Part shown: positions 1 to 7,432 of the stretch, piece after piece
How the letters are laid out: every line of letters starts with the position of its first letter
How positions within the stretch are numbered: the first letter of the stretch is position 1
Assembly (NCBI RefSeq): GCF_014117325.1
Contig: NZ_CP059732.1
Location: 8,197,501 to 8,261,500 of the forward strand
Reading direction: 5' to 3'
Length of the DNA: 64,000 nucleotides
Source of the DNA: Spirosoma foliorum
Lineage (GTDB): Bacteria; Bacteroidota; Bacteroidia; Cytophagales; Spirosomataceae
Translations under genes and position numbers: made by a program
Notes under the pieces: model-generated
What the model was told of the DNA's origin: nothing
Database searches by the model: none
Seen by the model: only the letters and a program-made list of their open reading frames with translations

Positions 1-3
1 CAA

Positions 4-108
4 GGTGCAGGGAGCGCGGAGCATGGAGCTTTACGGATGGAGCGTGGGGTAGGGATACCAGAAACTACTACTAAGATCCGTGCCCCGTGCCCCTTGCATC
101 CCGCTACA
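4..108. repeat. Imperfect intergenic inverted repeat (edge of window)
   Basis: The left part is built from short words such as GGAGC, GCGCGG and CATGG, and the right part (from about 78) from near-complements such as CCGTGCCCC and CTTGCATCCC. It lies just downstream of the glycosyltransferase stop, so it may act as a terminator or belong to the palindrome class seen elsewhere in the window. The window edge cuts its context. Confidence 0.35.
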
Positions 109-1093
109 GGTATAGCACTTTGTATTTAAAGGCACCATGAAGTCGCCAGTAAACAGATAAAAAAGGCGTGGCCAGCGCCGTTAGTACGGCATGTTTAACG
201 GTTGTCGAATTAAGTGGCGATTTGGGTAGATGCCTGATAATTAGATAGGTGGATAACAGCGCCCAGATGCCTAGCCCAAGTAGAGCGATAACGAAATGCC
301 CGGTTACTAATCCGGCCAGCCCACTGCTGATACTGATGACAGATGCGTAATACTGAAGTACCTGCCGACGGAAGGAGGGAATACGCTCCCGAAATAAATT
401 GGGATGGCGTTTATACAGCAAGGCATCGTAACTGTTGTTGCGCTCATCGCGTAAGAGTCCGTACCAGGGGCACGGACGAATATGGTGCACAACGACGGCC
501 TCGGTACATTTCCCAATCGGAATACCTGCCTGAATGAATTTGAACTGTAGATCGCTGTCTTCGCGCCAATCGATATCGAATGCTTCCTCGAAACCATTGA
601 CTCGCTCAAGCGTCGACTTCCGACAAAAACAGTTCGACGACATAAACTCGGCCCGCTTTAAGATCGTAGCCGTTCGGTCGAGTGGAGTGGGCTGATTTGG
701 TAAGTAAACGCGTAATTGACCGCTCATGACCTGTGCTCCACGCTGGAAACATAGGAGAGCTGAGGATAGCCATTCGGATTCGGGAAGGCAATCGTCGTCG
801 GTAAAGGCAATGATGCGCCCACGGGCTGCTCGCCAACCCCGATTTCGGGCGGCAGCGGGGCCACGTCGTTCGGGCTGACCGAGGTAACGGACTTCGATTG
901 GACCACCGTCGCGGGCTACCTGTTTCGCAAAAAGCTGAACAGCGGTTTCGGTTTCGGGCGAGTTTCCCTCATCGACCACAATAATTTCGAACTGGTCGCG
1001 CGATAGCCGCTGACGCCCAAGTGCGTCGAGACATTTAAGAAGCAGGGCCGGTTGCTGATAGGTTGGGATCACAACCGAAAATTCAGGTAGCAT
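104..1093 (-). CDS. Family 2 glycosyltransferase with C-terminal membrane segment
   Basis: This 329-residue protein probably transfers a sugar from a nucleotide donor to a surface glycan or lipid carrier on the cytoplasmic face of the inner membrane. It opens with the GT-A start typical of family 2 (FSVVIPTYQQPALLLKCLDA), has an acidic cluster AFTDDDCLP near residue 100 in the place of the DxD metal/nucleotide site, and a WREDSDLQFK motif near residue 177 that fits the catalytic ED region. Residues of about 255-290 are hydrophobic and should form one or two membrane helices. The start is the ATG at 1093. It stands alone, divergent from the SDR gene. Donor and acceptor cannot be told from sequence. 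Confidence 0.88.
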   Translation of the reverse strand: MLPEFSVVIPTYQQPALLLKCLDALGRQRLSRDQFEIIVVDEGNSPETETAVQLFAKQVARDGGPIEVRYLGQPERRGPAAARNRGWRAARGRIIAFTDDDCLPESEWLSSALLCFQRGAQVMSGQLRVYLPNQPTPLDRTATILKRAEFMSSNCFCRKSTLERVNGFEEAFDIDWREDSDLQFKFIQAGIPIGKCTEAVVVHHIRPCPWYGLLRDERNNSYDALLYKRHPNLFRERIPSFRRQVLQYYASVISISSGLAGLVTGHFVIALLGLGIWALLSTYLIIRHLPKSPLNSTTVKHAVLTALATPFLSVYWRLHGAFKYKVLYL

Positions 1094-1297
1094 ACAACTG
1101 GTAATGAAAAGGTATATAAGCTCAGTAGTTATTTGTTGGGTTACAGCTAATCAACGCCTTGCAAAAACCTGACCAAAATCGGTTAACGGGTATCGTCTAG
1201 CTTCGGGCTGAGTGCTAAGCAATTGGCAGATAAATGATTGTATGCTTATAATTGGTTTTGGCTGGATCAGTTGCCGGAGAATTAATGGTTGTTCTTC

Positions 1298-1326
1298 TTG
1301 ATGGTTCGACCGTGGGTTTATCTTTG
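1298..1326 (+). promoter_or_regulatory. Bacteroidota-type promoter of the SDR gene
   Basis: A TAtcTTTG box at 1319-1326 matches the Bacteroidota -7 consensus TAnnTTTG. A TTG at 1298-1300 lies 18 bases upstream, near the expected -33 element. The predicted transcript would start about 20 bases before the ATG at 1353. Confidence 0.6.
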
Positions 1327-1352
1327 CAACATCAACTTCTTTAGTCCTTGTT

Positions 1353-2105
1353 ATGTCTCGCATTGCACTTATTACCGGCGCCACTTCTGGTATTGGCCGC
1401 GCTACCGCCGAAGCTTTCGCTGACCTTGATTTTCGCCTGATTCTCTGTGGACGTCGGCAGGAGCGCTTAGATGAATTACAGGAACGCCTGAGCCAGCAAA
1501 CAGCCGTTACAACGCTCAATTTCGACGTGCGTAACTGGCTTGAAGTCGACGACGCTATTCGTAGCTTACCTGAAGAATGGCAGGCGATCGATATTCTGGT
1601 GAATAGTGCGGGCAATGCACATGGTTTGTCGCCGATTCAGGACGGATCGCCCCAGGATTGGGATATGATGATTGATGGAAACGTGCAGGGCCTGCTTTAT
1701 GTCTCGAAAGCGGTTATGCCGGGTATGGTAGAGCGTCAGCGGGGCCATATTGTTAACCTAAGTTCGGTAGCGGGTAAGGAGACCTATGCCAATGGGGCTG
1801 TGTATTGCGCTAGTAAAGCCGCCGTTGAAGCGCTCAGCGCAGGCATGCGGCTCGACTTGACCCAGCATGGGATTAAAGTGACGAATATTGCGCCGGGAGC
1901 TGTTGAAACCGAGTTTTCGGTCGTGCGTTTCAAAGGAGATGCCGAGCGGGCAGCTAAAGTATACGCCGGATTCTCTCCGCTAACTCCAGAAGATATTGCC
2001 GATACGATTGTTTATGCGGTAACGGCTCCGGCCCATGTTACGATTGCCGATATGACGATTTTAGCCGGGGCACAAGCAGCAGCAACTACTATTTATCGGA
2101 AATAA
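1353..2105 (+). CDS. SDR-family NAD(P)-dependent oxidoreductase (YdfG-like)
   Basis: This is a 250-residue classical short-chain dehydrogenase, which moves hydride between NAD(P)H and a hydroxy/keto substrate in the cytoplasm. The cofactor motif TGATSGIGRA is at residues 8-17, the NSAGNAHG motif is near 85, and the catalytic Ser (NLSSVAG) with YCASK (Tyr and Lys) lies near 138-155. PGAVETEF follows, as in the family. Length and motif layout resemble the YdfG / 3-hydroxy acid dehydrogenase branch, but the substrate is not proven. An Arg-rich CGRRQER after strand 2 favours NADP(H). A promoter at 1319 and a hairpin at 2118 make it a single-gene unit. Confidence 0.9.
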   Translation: MSRIALITGATSGIGRATAEAFADLDFRLILCGRRQERLDELQERLSQQTAVTTLNFDVRNWLEVDDAIRSLPEEWQAIDILVNSAGNAHGLSPIQDGSPQDWDMMIDGNVQGLLYVSKAVMPGMVERQRGHIVNLSSVAGKETYANGAVYCASKAAVEALSAGMRLDLTQHGIKVTNIAPGAVETEFSVVRFKGDAERAAKVYAGFSPLTPEDIADTIVYAVTAPAHVTIADMTILAGAQAAATTIYRK

Positions 2106-2117
2106 TTAGGTTAATGC

Positions 2118-2177
2118 GTTGCTAAAAAGCCGCGTCGCAATTCATCAAAAACAACTGCGACGCGACTTTTTAACAAC
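2118..2177 (+). terminator. Hairpin terminator after the SDR gene
   Basis: Arms 2118-2139 and 2156-2177 are near-perfect complements (GTTG..TAAAAAG..CGCGTCGCA against TGCGACGCG..CTTTTTAACAAC), with one mismatch and a one-base bulge. It lies 12 bases after the stop codon. Confidence 0.7.
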
Positions 2178-2224
2178 ACTCTCTACAATGTCGAATTTGT
2201 ACTTTCTGTATTTTAAGTGTAATT

Positions 2225-2232
2225 TAATTTTG
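2225..2232 (+). promoter_or_regulatory. Candidate -7 promoter box (TAatTTTG)
   Basis: TAATTTTG matches TAnnTTTG and lies about 60 bases ahead of the small secreted-protein gene. No well-spaced -33 TTTG is clear, so support is modest. Confidence 0.4.
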
Positions 2233-2290
2233 TTTGGTGGTATTGTGTAGTATACTGGTGTTTTAGTTTCTAACGATACAAAATGATAAC

Positions 2291-2764
2291 GTGACAATGA
2301 AAACGGCCAGCTTCATTTTCCTGTTTTGCCTGATGACTTTTTTAGGGCAGGCTCAATCAACACCAACCAAAATCTATCTTGTTAAAAATGGAGCACAGAC
2401 GTTAGGAGGCATTCAGTTCTATACGACCCTTAACCCCAGCAAGCCCATCAAGGTAAAAAATAATGGTTATGTTCTTATTGAAACAGATGCAGACAGTCTG
2501 GGAGTTATTCGGGAGTCACCTTATGCTGAAAATAATTATCAACCGCCTGCTTCCAGCCCGAAACGGAAGCCAGTTTTTATTAAGTTTGAGCGAGGGAAAT
2601 CATATTATTTTAAGATGGGTTCGGCTGCATACAGCACTCATTTCGACGTAGAAGAAATGACCGAACGCGCTTTTTGGCTCTATATTGGGCTGAATGACCT
2701 GACGGACAATGTTACTCGATATACATTGAGTAGGGCAGTTGGTTTAGTAAAAAATCAACAATGA
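2291..2764 (+). CDS. Small secreted protein, function unknown
   Basis: This protein of up to 157 residues has a clear signal peptide (KTASFIFLFCLMTFLGQAQS), so it should be exported. The mature part has alternating short strands (KIYLVKNG, YVLIETDADSL, KPVFIKFERGKSYYFKMG) that suggest a small beta-rich periplasmic domain. I recognise no named family. The first possible start is a GTG at 2291; the ATG at 2297 is more likely and loses only two residues. It ends 19 bases before the next gene, so the two are probably co-transcribed. Confidence 0.7.
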   Translation: MTMKTASFIFLFCLMTFLGQAQSTPTKIYLVKNGAQTLGGIQFYTTLNPSKPIKVKNNGYVLIETDADSLGVIRESPYAENNYQPPASSPKRKPVFIKFERGKSYYFKMGSAAYSTHFDVEEMTERAFWLYIGLNDLTDNVTRYTLSRAVGLVKNQQ

Positions 2765-2783
2765 AGTACTGATCTATAGGGCA

Positions 2784-3527
2784 ATGAAACGAATTCAACT
2801 CACGGTCGATACGCCTTGCCAGCAGCGTTGGCAGGATATGGCACCTATCGAAACAGGCCGTTTTTGTGATAGCTGCCAGAAAACGGTCGTTGACTTTTCC
2901 GGCATGACCGACCAGCAGATTGTCAGTAATATAAGTCAGTCGGCAAGTTCAACCTGTGGCCGTTTTCGGGTAAGCCAGCTCGACAGAACATTACAGGCTC
3001 CCACACCTACGGCTCATTCTTCAGGGCGTTTTTTTAGCCTGTTAACCGCAGGTTTGTTAGGCTATCAAACGGTTCAGGCTGATGCCCATTCAACACTTGC
3101 TCGTCCGTCAACTTTACAAACCGAGCAACGTCCTATTGCTACAACTGATCAACCGTCGACTGAAGTCACTACCGCTACAGACTCGTCGCGGGTAATTACA
3201 GGCCGGATAGTGGATAATGTGACGAAAGCAGGTCTCGGTGGGGCTACTGTTATTATTAAAGGAACATCCCGAGGGGCTAATACGGATTCGACGGGCCACT
3301 TTCAGTTAAGAGTTCCTACTGACTATCTGGATAAACAGATTACAGTAGTAATGGCTATGATTGGATTCATAACGACTGAAGTTCAAATACCACCCGATCG
3401 CTCGGAGCCCCTCTCAATAGTGTTATATGAAGATCAAAAGCTGCTGGGAGAAGTAGTTGTTGTTGGTGGATACAAAAAACAAACCTTTTTCCAGCGTCTA
3501 CGGAATCGTCGGCGTAACAGTCACTAG
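2784..3527 (+). CDS. Carboxypeptidase-like regulatory-domain protein
   Basis: This 247-residue protein has two parts. Residues 1-70 are a Cys-containing N-terminal module common in Bacteroidota (CQQRWQDM, FCDSCQKTVVDFS, STCGRF). After a Ser/Thr-rich linker, residues of about 137-225 form a CarboxypepD_reg-like fold (TGRIVDNVTKAGLGGATVII, then GHFQLRVP), the Ig-like domain often found in front of TonB-dependent receptors. No receptor barrel follows here. The tail is basic (KKQTFFQRLRNRRRNSH). The role may be structural or in envelope sensing; this is inference. Its 3' end overlaps the convergent esterase gene by 30 bases. Confidence 0.75.
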   Translation: MKRIQLTVDTPCQQRWQDMAPIETGRFCDSCQKTVVDFSGMTDQQIVSNISQSASSTCGRFRVSQLDRTLQAPTPTAHSSGRFFSLLTAGLLGYQTVQADAHSTLARPSTLQTEQRPIATTDQPSTEVTTATDSSRVITGRIVDNVTKAGLGGATVIIKGTSRGANTDSTGHFQLRVPTDYLDKQITVVMAMIGFITTEVQIPPDRSEPLSIVLYEDQKLLGEVVVVGGYKKQTFFQRLRNRRRNSH

Positions 3528-4169
3528 CGTTTTCAATACGTCTGGGTCAACCCGATGGCCACCGTCAAAAGCAGTGATTTTTAAGGTAGGTATATCGGTT
3601 TGCAGTCGGGTTAAGTACTCATTGATATCGTCCAGTTCTACAAGGTATTCGTCCTGCCGACCATATACATAATGGGTTTCGGTCGTTTCAAGTGTAGCTG
3701 GGTTAATGAGATCGGCAAGACCATGAGGTAAATAACCAGCCCATAAAATGAGTCGATCAGCATGAACATGTTGGGCATTCAACCATCGACAGGCCGTAGC
3801 GGCACCTTGCGAGAAACCTAAAACCGTTATTTGCAAACCTGTCTCGTCGGGTTTCAGACCGTTCAGAACACGGTCATAAAGCGAGTTCAGATAAAGAATA
3901 TAATCACTGATTTCATAGTCCCGATCTTCGCGGGTCATCCAGGAAGCGCCAACCCGCTGATAGCTGCTATCGGTATATGACCGAGATAATCCTTCCGGTA
4001 CAACAACGAACGTTTCGCCATCATCCAACCCCGTAAACTTTCGGCCGAAGTACTGCGCCAGTTGTCCAAAACCATGCAGGCAGAACCAGATAGCTTTCGT
4101 CTGTTCCGTTAAAGAACCAATTGTATAATAACGGGCTGTCCGTTGAACAGGCAGGTGATGTTCGGTCAT
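3498..4169 (-). CDS. Alpha/beta-hydrolase, phospholipase/carboxylesterase type
   Basis: The protein is 223 residues from the ATG at 4169. It has the oxyanion-side motif FCLHGFGQ, the nucleophile elbow GFSQG (Ser) near residue 115, and a late acidic/His pair (GRQDEY and GGHRVDP) completing an alpha/beta-hydrolase triad. It should hydrolyse short acyl or phospholipid esters in the cytoplasm; no signal peptide is seen from this start. An upstream in-frame start at 4301 would run into the thioesterase gene, and the residues it adds look unnatural, so I chose 4169. It lies 13 bases after the hotdog gene, so the three genes 5224-3498 form a likely operon. Confidence 0.82.
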   Translation of the reverse strand: MTEHHLPVQRTARYYTIGSLTEQTKAIWFCLHGFGQLAQYFGRKFTGLDDGETFVVVPEGLSRSYTDSSYQRVGASWMTREDRDYEISDYILYLNSLYDRVLNGLKPDETGLQITVLGFSQGAATACRWLNAQHVHADRLILWAGYLPHGLADLINPATLETTETHYVYGRQDEYLVELDDINEYLTRLQTDIPTLKITAFDGGHRVDPDVLKTLVTVTPTIP

Positions 4170-4182
4170 GATTGTCAGCTGA

Positions 4183-4692
4183 TTATTTCCAGGGGAACAG
4201 CATACAGGTTGTGGTGGCATGGGCGTAGAGTTTGCCTTGTTCATCCACGATTTTACCTTCTGCGGTAGCTGTCGATCGACCTGCATGTATGAGCGTGCCA
4301 ATCGGCAGCACTTTGCCTGTCCGGATGGTTAACGGGCGAATAAAGTTAACTTTCAGCTCAAGGGTTGTGTAGCCTGTTCCGGCCTGTAAGGTCGAATGAA
4401 TGGCGCAGGCTAAGGCTGAGTCGAGCATAGTACAGAAAACGCCACCATGCACCCCACCAATTGGATTGTAATGGAACTCCTGCGGCACAATCGAGAAAAC
4501 AGCTTTCCCTTCTTCGACCGATTCAAGCGCCATATCCAGTGTGTGGGCAATGGCCGGAGGAGGATACAGACCGGCCATAATTCCCTGCAAGTACTCCATG
4601 CCCGATAAGGTAGCGCCGACTTTAGCGCCAATGGTCTGATCTTCCCACGAGTAGGTTCGTGTACGTTGCGTTTCGTTTTGCGCTGTTGTCAT
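4183..4692 (-). CDS. PaaI-family hotdog thioesterase
   Basis: This 169-residue hotdog-fold protein probably hydrolyses acyl-CoA thioesters. HYNPIGGVHGGVFCTMLDSA matches the PaaI signature, with the active-site Asp in the long helix (MLDSALACA), followed by strands TLELKVNFIRP and GTLIHAGRSTATAEGKIVD. The start is the ATG at 4692, one base after the stop of the DUF4442 gene (TAA G ATG), which points to translational coupling. A longer reading back to 4842 exists but overlaps the upstream gene and adds unnatural sequence. Substrate unknown. Confidence 0.85.
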   Translation of the reverse strand: MTTAQNETQRTRTYSWEDQTIGAKVGATLSGMEYLQGIMAGLYPPPAIAHTLDMALESVEEGKAVFSIVPQEFHYNPIGGVHGGVFCTMLDSALACAIHSTLQAGTGYTTLELKVNFIRPLTIRTGKVLPIGTLIHAGRSTATAEGKIVDEQGKLYAHATTTCMLFPWK

Positions 4693-4693
4693 C

Positions 4694-5224
4694 TTATCGT
4701 CGAAATCGTGATTGTTGTTTCTCGTTTTTGCGTTGTTCGTAATGCGTTTTATCGGCGATGTAACACAGGCGTTCGAGTTCGGCATGCACGACAGATTGTT
4801 TATCGAGCCACTGAATATTGAAAACATGCTCCGTCTGACCATTTGCCGCTACCTCCGCCCGAATAGTTTCGAGTTGCTCATCCGTGATTTCAAAACGGGC
4901 ATAGAGCGCACTTCGACCAGGTTTGCGAAATCGGATGCTGGCCGATTTGTCCCAGACCACATACTGATTGCCCAAAATGCGAAGTAACATTACCATGTAA
5001 AATGGATCGGTGGCAGAAAATAGGCTGCCGCCAAAGATGGTTCCTACGTAGTTGTAGGTCCAGATATTTCGGCGCAATCGTACATGAACTTCCCGCCAAT
5101 CGCTCGACCAGAACAGAATTTTACCGCCTGTTCCAAAAAACATCGGATACCAGTTCAGTCCTGTTCGAAAGAGCCACGATTTGGCTGATTCCTTACGGTT
5201 AGTTTGTAAGAAGGATGGTTTCAT
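4694..5224 (-). CDS. DUF4442 protein (hotdog-fold, thioesterase-like)
   Basis: This 176-residue protein reads as DUF4442: NWYPMFFGTGGKI near the start, the central YNYVGTIFGGSLFSATDPFY in the position of the hotdog helix, and KSASIRFRKPGRSALYARFE for the following strands. The family is related to thioesterases, but its enzyme activity is not well established. Direct coupling with a PaaI-type gene suggests both act on acyl thioesters, or that they form a complex. The last residues (EQRKNEKQQSRFRR) are strongly basic. Confidence 0.78.
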   Translation of the reverse strand: MKPSFLQTNRKESAKSWLFRTGLNWYPMFFGTGGKILFWSSDWREVHVRLRRNIWTYNYVGTIFGGSLFSATDPFYMVMLLRILGNQYVVWDKSASIRFRKPGRSALYARFEITDEQLETIRAEVAANGQTEHVFNIQWLDKQSVVHAELERLCYIADKTHYEQRKNEKQQSRFRR

Positions 5225-5236
5225 TTGTGGCTAACT

Positions 5237-5351
5237 CTGGCGCAGGTATTTACCTGTGCCTTTAATTTAGCCAGCATTCGCTGGCGCTCCGTCAATCTAT
5301 GGGCCAGCGAATGCTGGCTAAATTAAAGGCACGAGTAAATACTCGCGCCAG
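5237..5351. repeat. 49-bp-arm inverted repeat with nested small palindromes
   Basis: The inner arms 5257-5285 and 5303-5331 are perfectly complementary over 29 bases with a 17-base loop. The outer arms extend to 5237 and 5351. Each outer arm has its own small palindrome, CAGGTAttTACCTG on the left and CGAGTAaaTACTCG on the right: the stems differ but both still pair. It fills the gap between two co-directional genes and may work as a terminator or 3'-end stabiliser, or be a REP-like element. Confidence 0.8.
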
Positions 5352-5362
5352 TTGCTAATGGC

Positions 5363-5824
5363 TTAACTAATCAAGGAAAACGCTTGCCCTTTTTTGATCG
5401 CCTGAGCGATTTGGCCAGAATGATAAGAGTTATGATGCATCAGAAAAACCAATACCTGCATGCGAGGCACTTCGCCAAAAGGCGAGGAGATTATTTCAGC
5501 CCATTGGTCGTCGCTAGTCAGTTGAATCTGTTTCGTAATCATCGCGAAGCTATCATTCATGGTTTGTTGAATCGACACTAAGTCAAACAGTTGGCCTTTG
5601 TCGGAAATACCACCACTGGCTTGAATGGGAATACTGACCTCGCGCCCAAAAAGTAAGCTGGCCATCCGGTGCATCGACTCGGCCATGTGTAAGGCAATAA
5701 AACCTGCCGAAGCCGTTTCTGGCGTTAAGCGGTTGTGATAATTATCGAGGGTTAGTTTCCGAATCGGCGCCTGCGACGAAACCTGATTCATTTGCCAGAT
5801 TTGAGATAAGAGTTCAGTTGTCAT
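5363..5824 (-). CDS. DinB-like four-helix metalloprotein
   Basis: This 153-residue protein looks like a DinB/YfiT-type four-helix bundle. Likely metal ligands are the His in GFIALHMAESMHRM (about 45) and the HHNSYHSGQ motif near residue 130, which is typical of the family. The family includes thiol-dependent transferases acting with bacillithiol or mycothiol, and many members of unknown role. The start overlaps the MarR stop by four bases (ATGA), so the pair is translationally coupled; the regulator likely controls it. Confidence 0.82.
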   Translation of the reverse strand: MTTELLSQIWQMNQVSSQAPIRKLTLDNYHNRLTPETASAGFIALHMAESMHRMASLLFGREVSIPIQASGGISDKGQLFDLVSIQQTMNDSFAMITKQIQLTSDDQWAEIISSPFGEVPRMQVLVFLMHHNSYHSGQIAQAIKKGQAFSLIS

Positions 5825-6225
5825 TTTTGTAACGCGATTACTTTATCAGAAAAAATCGACAGGCCCTGAACCGCATCCAGGCCAAGTGTGTCGTGAACTT
5901 GTAGGTTTAGTGCTTTCCAGATTTTATGACATCGTTTGGCTAACAATCGTCCCTCTTCGGTCAGAAACAGGCCGTGACGCAGGTCGTCGGTCAGCCAGCC
6001 TTTTTTTTGTAATAGCTGCACATCCCGACTCATTGCCGATTTCTCAATCTGCAATCGTTTCGACAACACGGCTTGCCGGACCCCTGGCTGCGGGAAAATG
6101 TGCATCAGTAAACCCGCCTGCGCGAACGTAACTCCCTCTTGCGTGAAGGCATCGTTGTAGTGGCCGGTTATAATCCTGGCTAACATTCGCAAGCGACCCG
6201 CAATGCAGTAGGTTTCGGAGTTCAT
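5821..6225 (-). CDS. MarR-family transcriptional regulator
   Basis: This 134-residue winged-helix regulator has the MarR core: the helix-turn-helix LSKRLQIEKSAMSRDVQLLQ (residues of about 55-75) and the wing KKGWLTDDLRHGLFLTEEGRLLA. It should bind as a dimer and repress its own operon with the downstream dinB-like gene, releasing on a small ligand or oxidant. A palindrome about 20 bases upstream (6246-6263) is the probable operator. Confidence 0.85.
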   Translation of the reverse strand: MNSETYCIAGRLRMLARIITGHYNDAFTQEGVTFAQAGLLMHIFPQPGVRQAVLSKRLQIEKSAMSRDVQLLQKKGWLTDDLRHGLFLTEEGRLLAKRCHKIWKALNLQVHDTLGLDAVQGLSIFSDKVIALQK

Positions 6226-6245
6226 GTTATAAAGGTTAGAAACAA

Positions 6246-6263
6246 AAGTTGTATATGCAACTT
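6246..6263 (-). promoter_or_regulatory. Probable MarR operator palindrome
   Basis: AAGTTG-N6-CAACTT is an inverted repeat with a TATATG centre, located 20-40 bases before the MarR start. Size and spacing suit a MarR dimer over the promoter. Autoregulation is inferred. Confidence 0.6.
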
Positions 6264-6278
6264 AATGGAATTAAAAAT

Positions 6279-6305
6279 AATCACCCATAAGATAAAAGGG
6301 TGATT
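6279..6305 (-). terminator. Hairpin terminator after the symporter gene
   Basis: AATCACCC (6279-6286) pairs with GGGTGATT (6298-6305). Read on the minus strand it is followed by an A/T-rich run, and it lies about 30 bases after the symporter stop at 6337. Confidence 0.6.
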
Positions 6306-6336
6306 ATGAAAGGTGTATCCTGATAAACTAAGCATC

Positions 6337-7329
6337 CTATGTATTTACAGGCTCATGAGTTGTTTCGTCCAAAGCAACTCCTTGTACCGGGTGCTGGCTC
6401 CAGTAGGTGGCTAGTAAGGAACCGTTCGTGTTCATGATAGGGCCAAAGAGGGCAGGGGCGAGACCTACCGTGGCTACTTTACCCAGTTGCACGGCAATAC
6501 CCGAAGCCAGTCCCGCATTTTGCAGACCTACTTCGATAGCTATTGTCCGGCAGCTTTGCTCATCCATACCACACAAACGCGCCGACCAATACCCCAGCAT
6601 AAACCCACAGAGATTATGAACTAATACGCAAAACACGAGTATCCAGCCTACACTTAATAAACTGTCGCGTCCGGCGGCTGTGATAACGGCAACAATGAGA
6701 ATAATGCCACCCATCGACATTAAAGGCATAACGCGGTTTAGTATCACTGCCGATTTGCGAAAAATACGGTTTAAAATCAGCCCTACTATAATTGGGGCGA
6801 TAACGATCTCCATAATCTCAATCATCATTTTCAGGAACGAGATTTCGATGAATTGACCGGCCAGTAATTTCATCAGCGCAGGCATCAGCAAAGGCGCTAA
6901 CAGCGTTGACATAGTTGTGACCGTGATGGATAAAGGCACATTAGCTTTGGCAATGAAACACATTACGTTCGAAGCTAAACCACTAGGTGAGCAACCGATA
7001 AGCACCACACCCGCTGCAATTTCGGGCGGAAAACTAAAGGTATTGGCCAGCGTGTAGCCTAACAACGGCATAATTAGGAAATGGCAGGCTACGCCGATAA
7101 ATACAGCGCGTGGTTGCTGAATAACGCCCTCGAAATCTTTAATCGACATGGTGGCTCCCATGCCCAGCATAATGATTTGCAGTAACGGAACAATTAGCTT
7201 CTTCAATGGGAAATCGCCAATGTTAAGGAACAACCCCGGAAAGGCGAAAGCTATCCCGACAAATGCAATCAGGAGCGCCGTAAAAATAAGATTTTGATAA
7301 GACGAGCGATCGTTGGTTTCAGCTTTCAT
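6337..7329 (-). CDS. Bile acid:sodium symporter family transporter
   Basis: This 330-residue inner-membrane protein has about nine to ten hydrophobic helices. It shows the family signatures GCSPSGLASNVMCFIAKANVPLS and EVGLQNAGLASGIA, which correspond to the Na+-binding crossover helices of the BASS fold. Members carry organic anions with sodium. The true substrate is open (keto acids, pantoate and others are known for relatives). The start is the ATG at 7329. It is flanked by a palindromic repeat upstream and a hairpin downstream, so it is probably transcribed alone. Confidence 0.87.
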   Translation of the reverse strand: MKAETNDRSSYQNLIFTALLIAFVGIAFAFPGLFLNIGDFPLKKLIVPLLQIIMLGMGATMSIKDFEGVIQQPRAVFIGVACHFLIMPLLGYTLANTFSFPPEIAAGVVLIGCSPSGLASNVMCFIAKANVPLSITVTTMSTLLAPLLMPALMKLLAGQFIEISFLKMMIEIMEIVIAPIIVGLILNRIFRKSAVILNRVMPLMSMGGIILIVAVITAAGRDSLLSVGWILVFCVLVHNLCGFMLGYWSARLCGMDEQSCRTIAIEVGLQNAGLASGIAVQLGKVATVGLAPALFGPIMNTNGSLLATYWSQHPVQGVALDETTHEPVNT

Positions 7330-7336
7330 CTACTGA

Positions 7337-7432
7337 CGAATGAATAATGTAAAATGTACAATGAAAAGCTGATTTGATGAAAAACATACCTGCCTCCATC
7401 ATTCATTTTACATCATGCATTATTCATTAACG
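7337..7432. repeat. Imperfect ATGAATAATG-word inverted repeat
   Basis: The left part reads GAATGAATAATGTAAAATG and the right part contains CATTTTACATCATGC then ATTATTCATT. The arms are made of variants of one short word and are separated by about 35 bases. It lies between ppx and the symporter gene, both on the minus strand. Confidence 0.6.
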
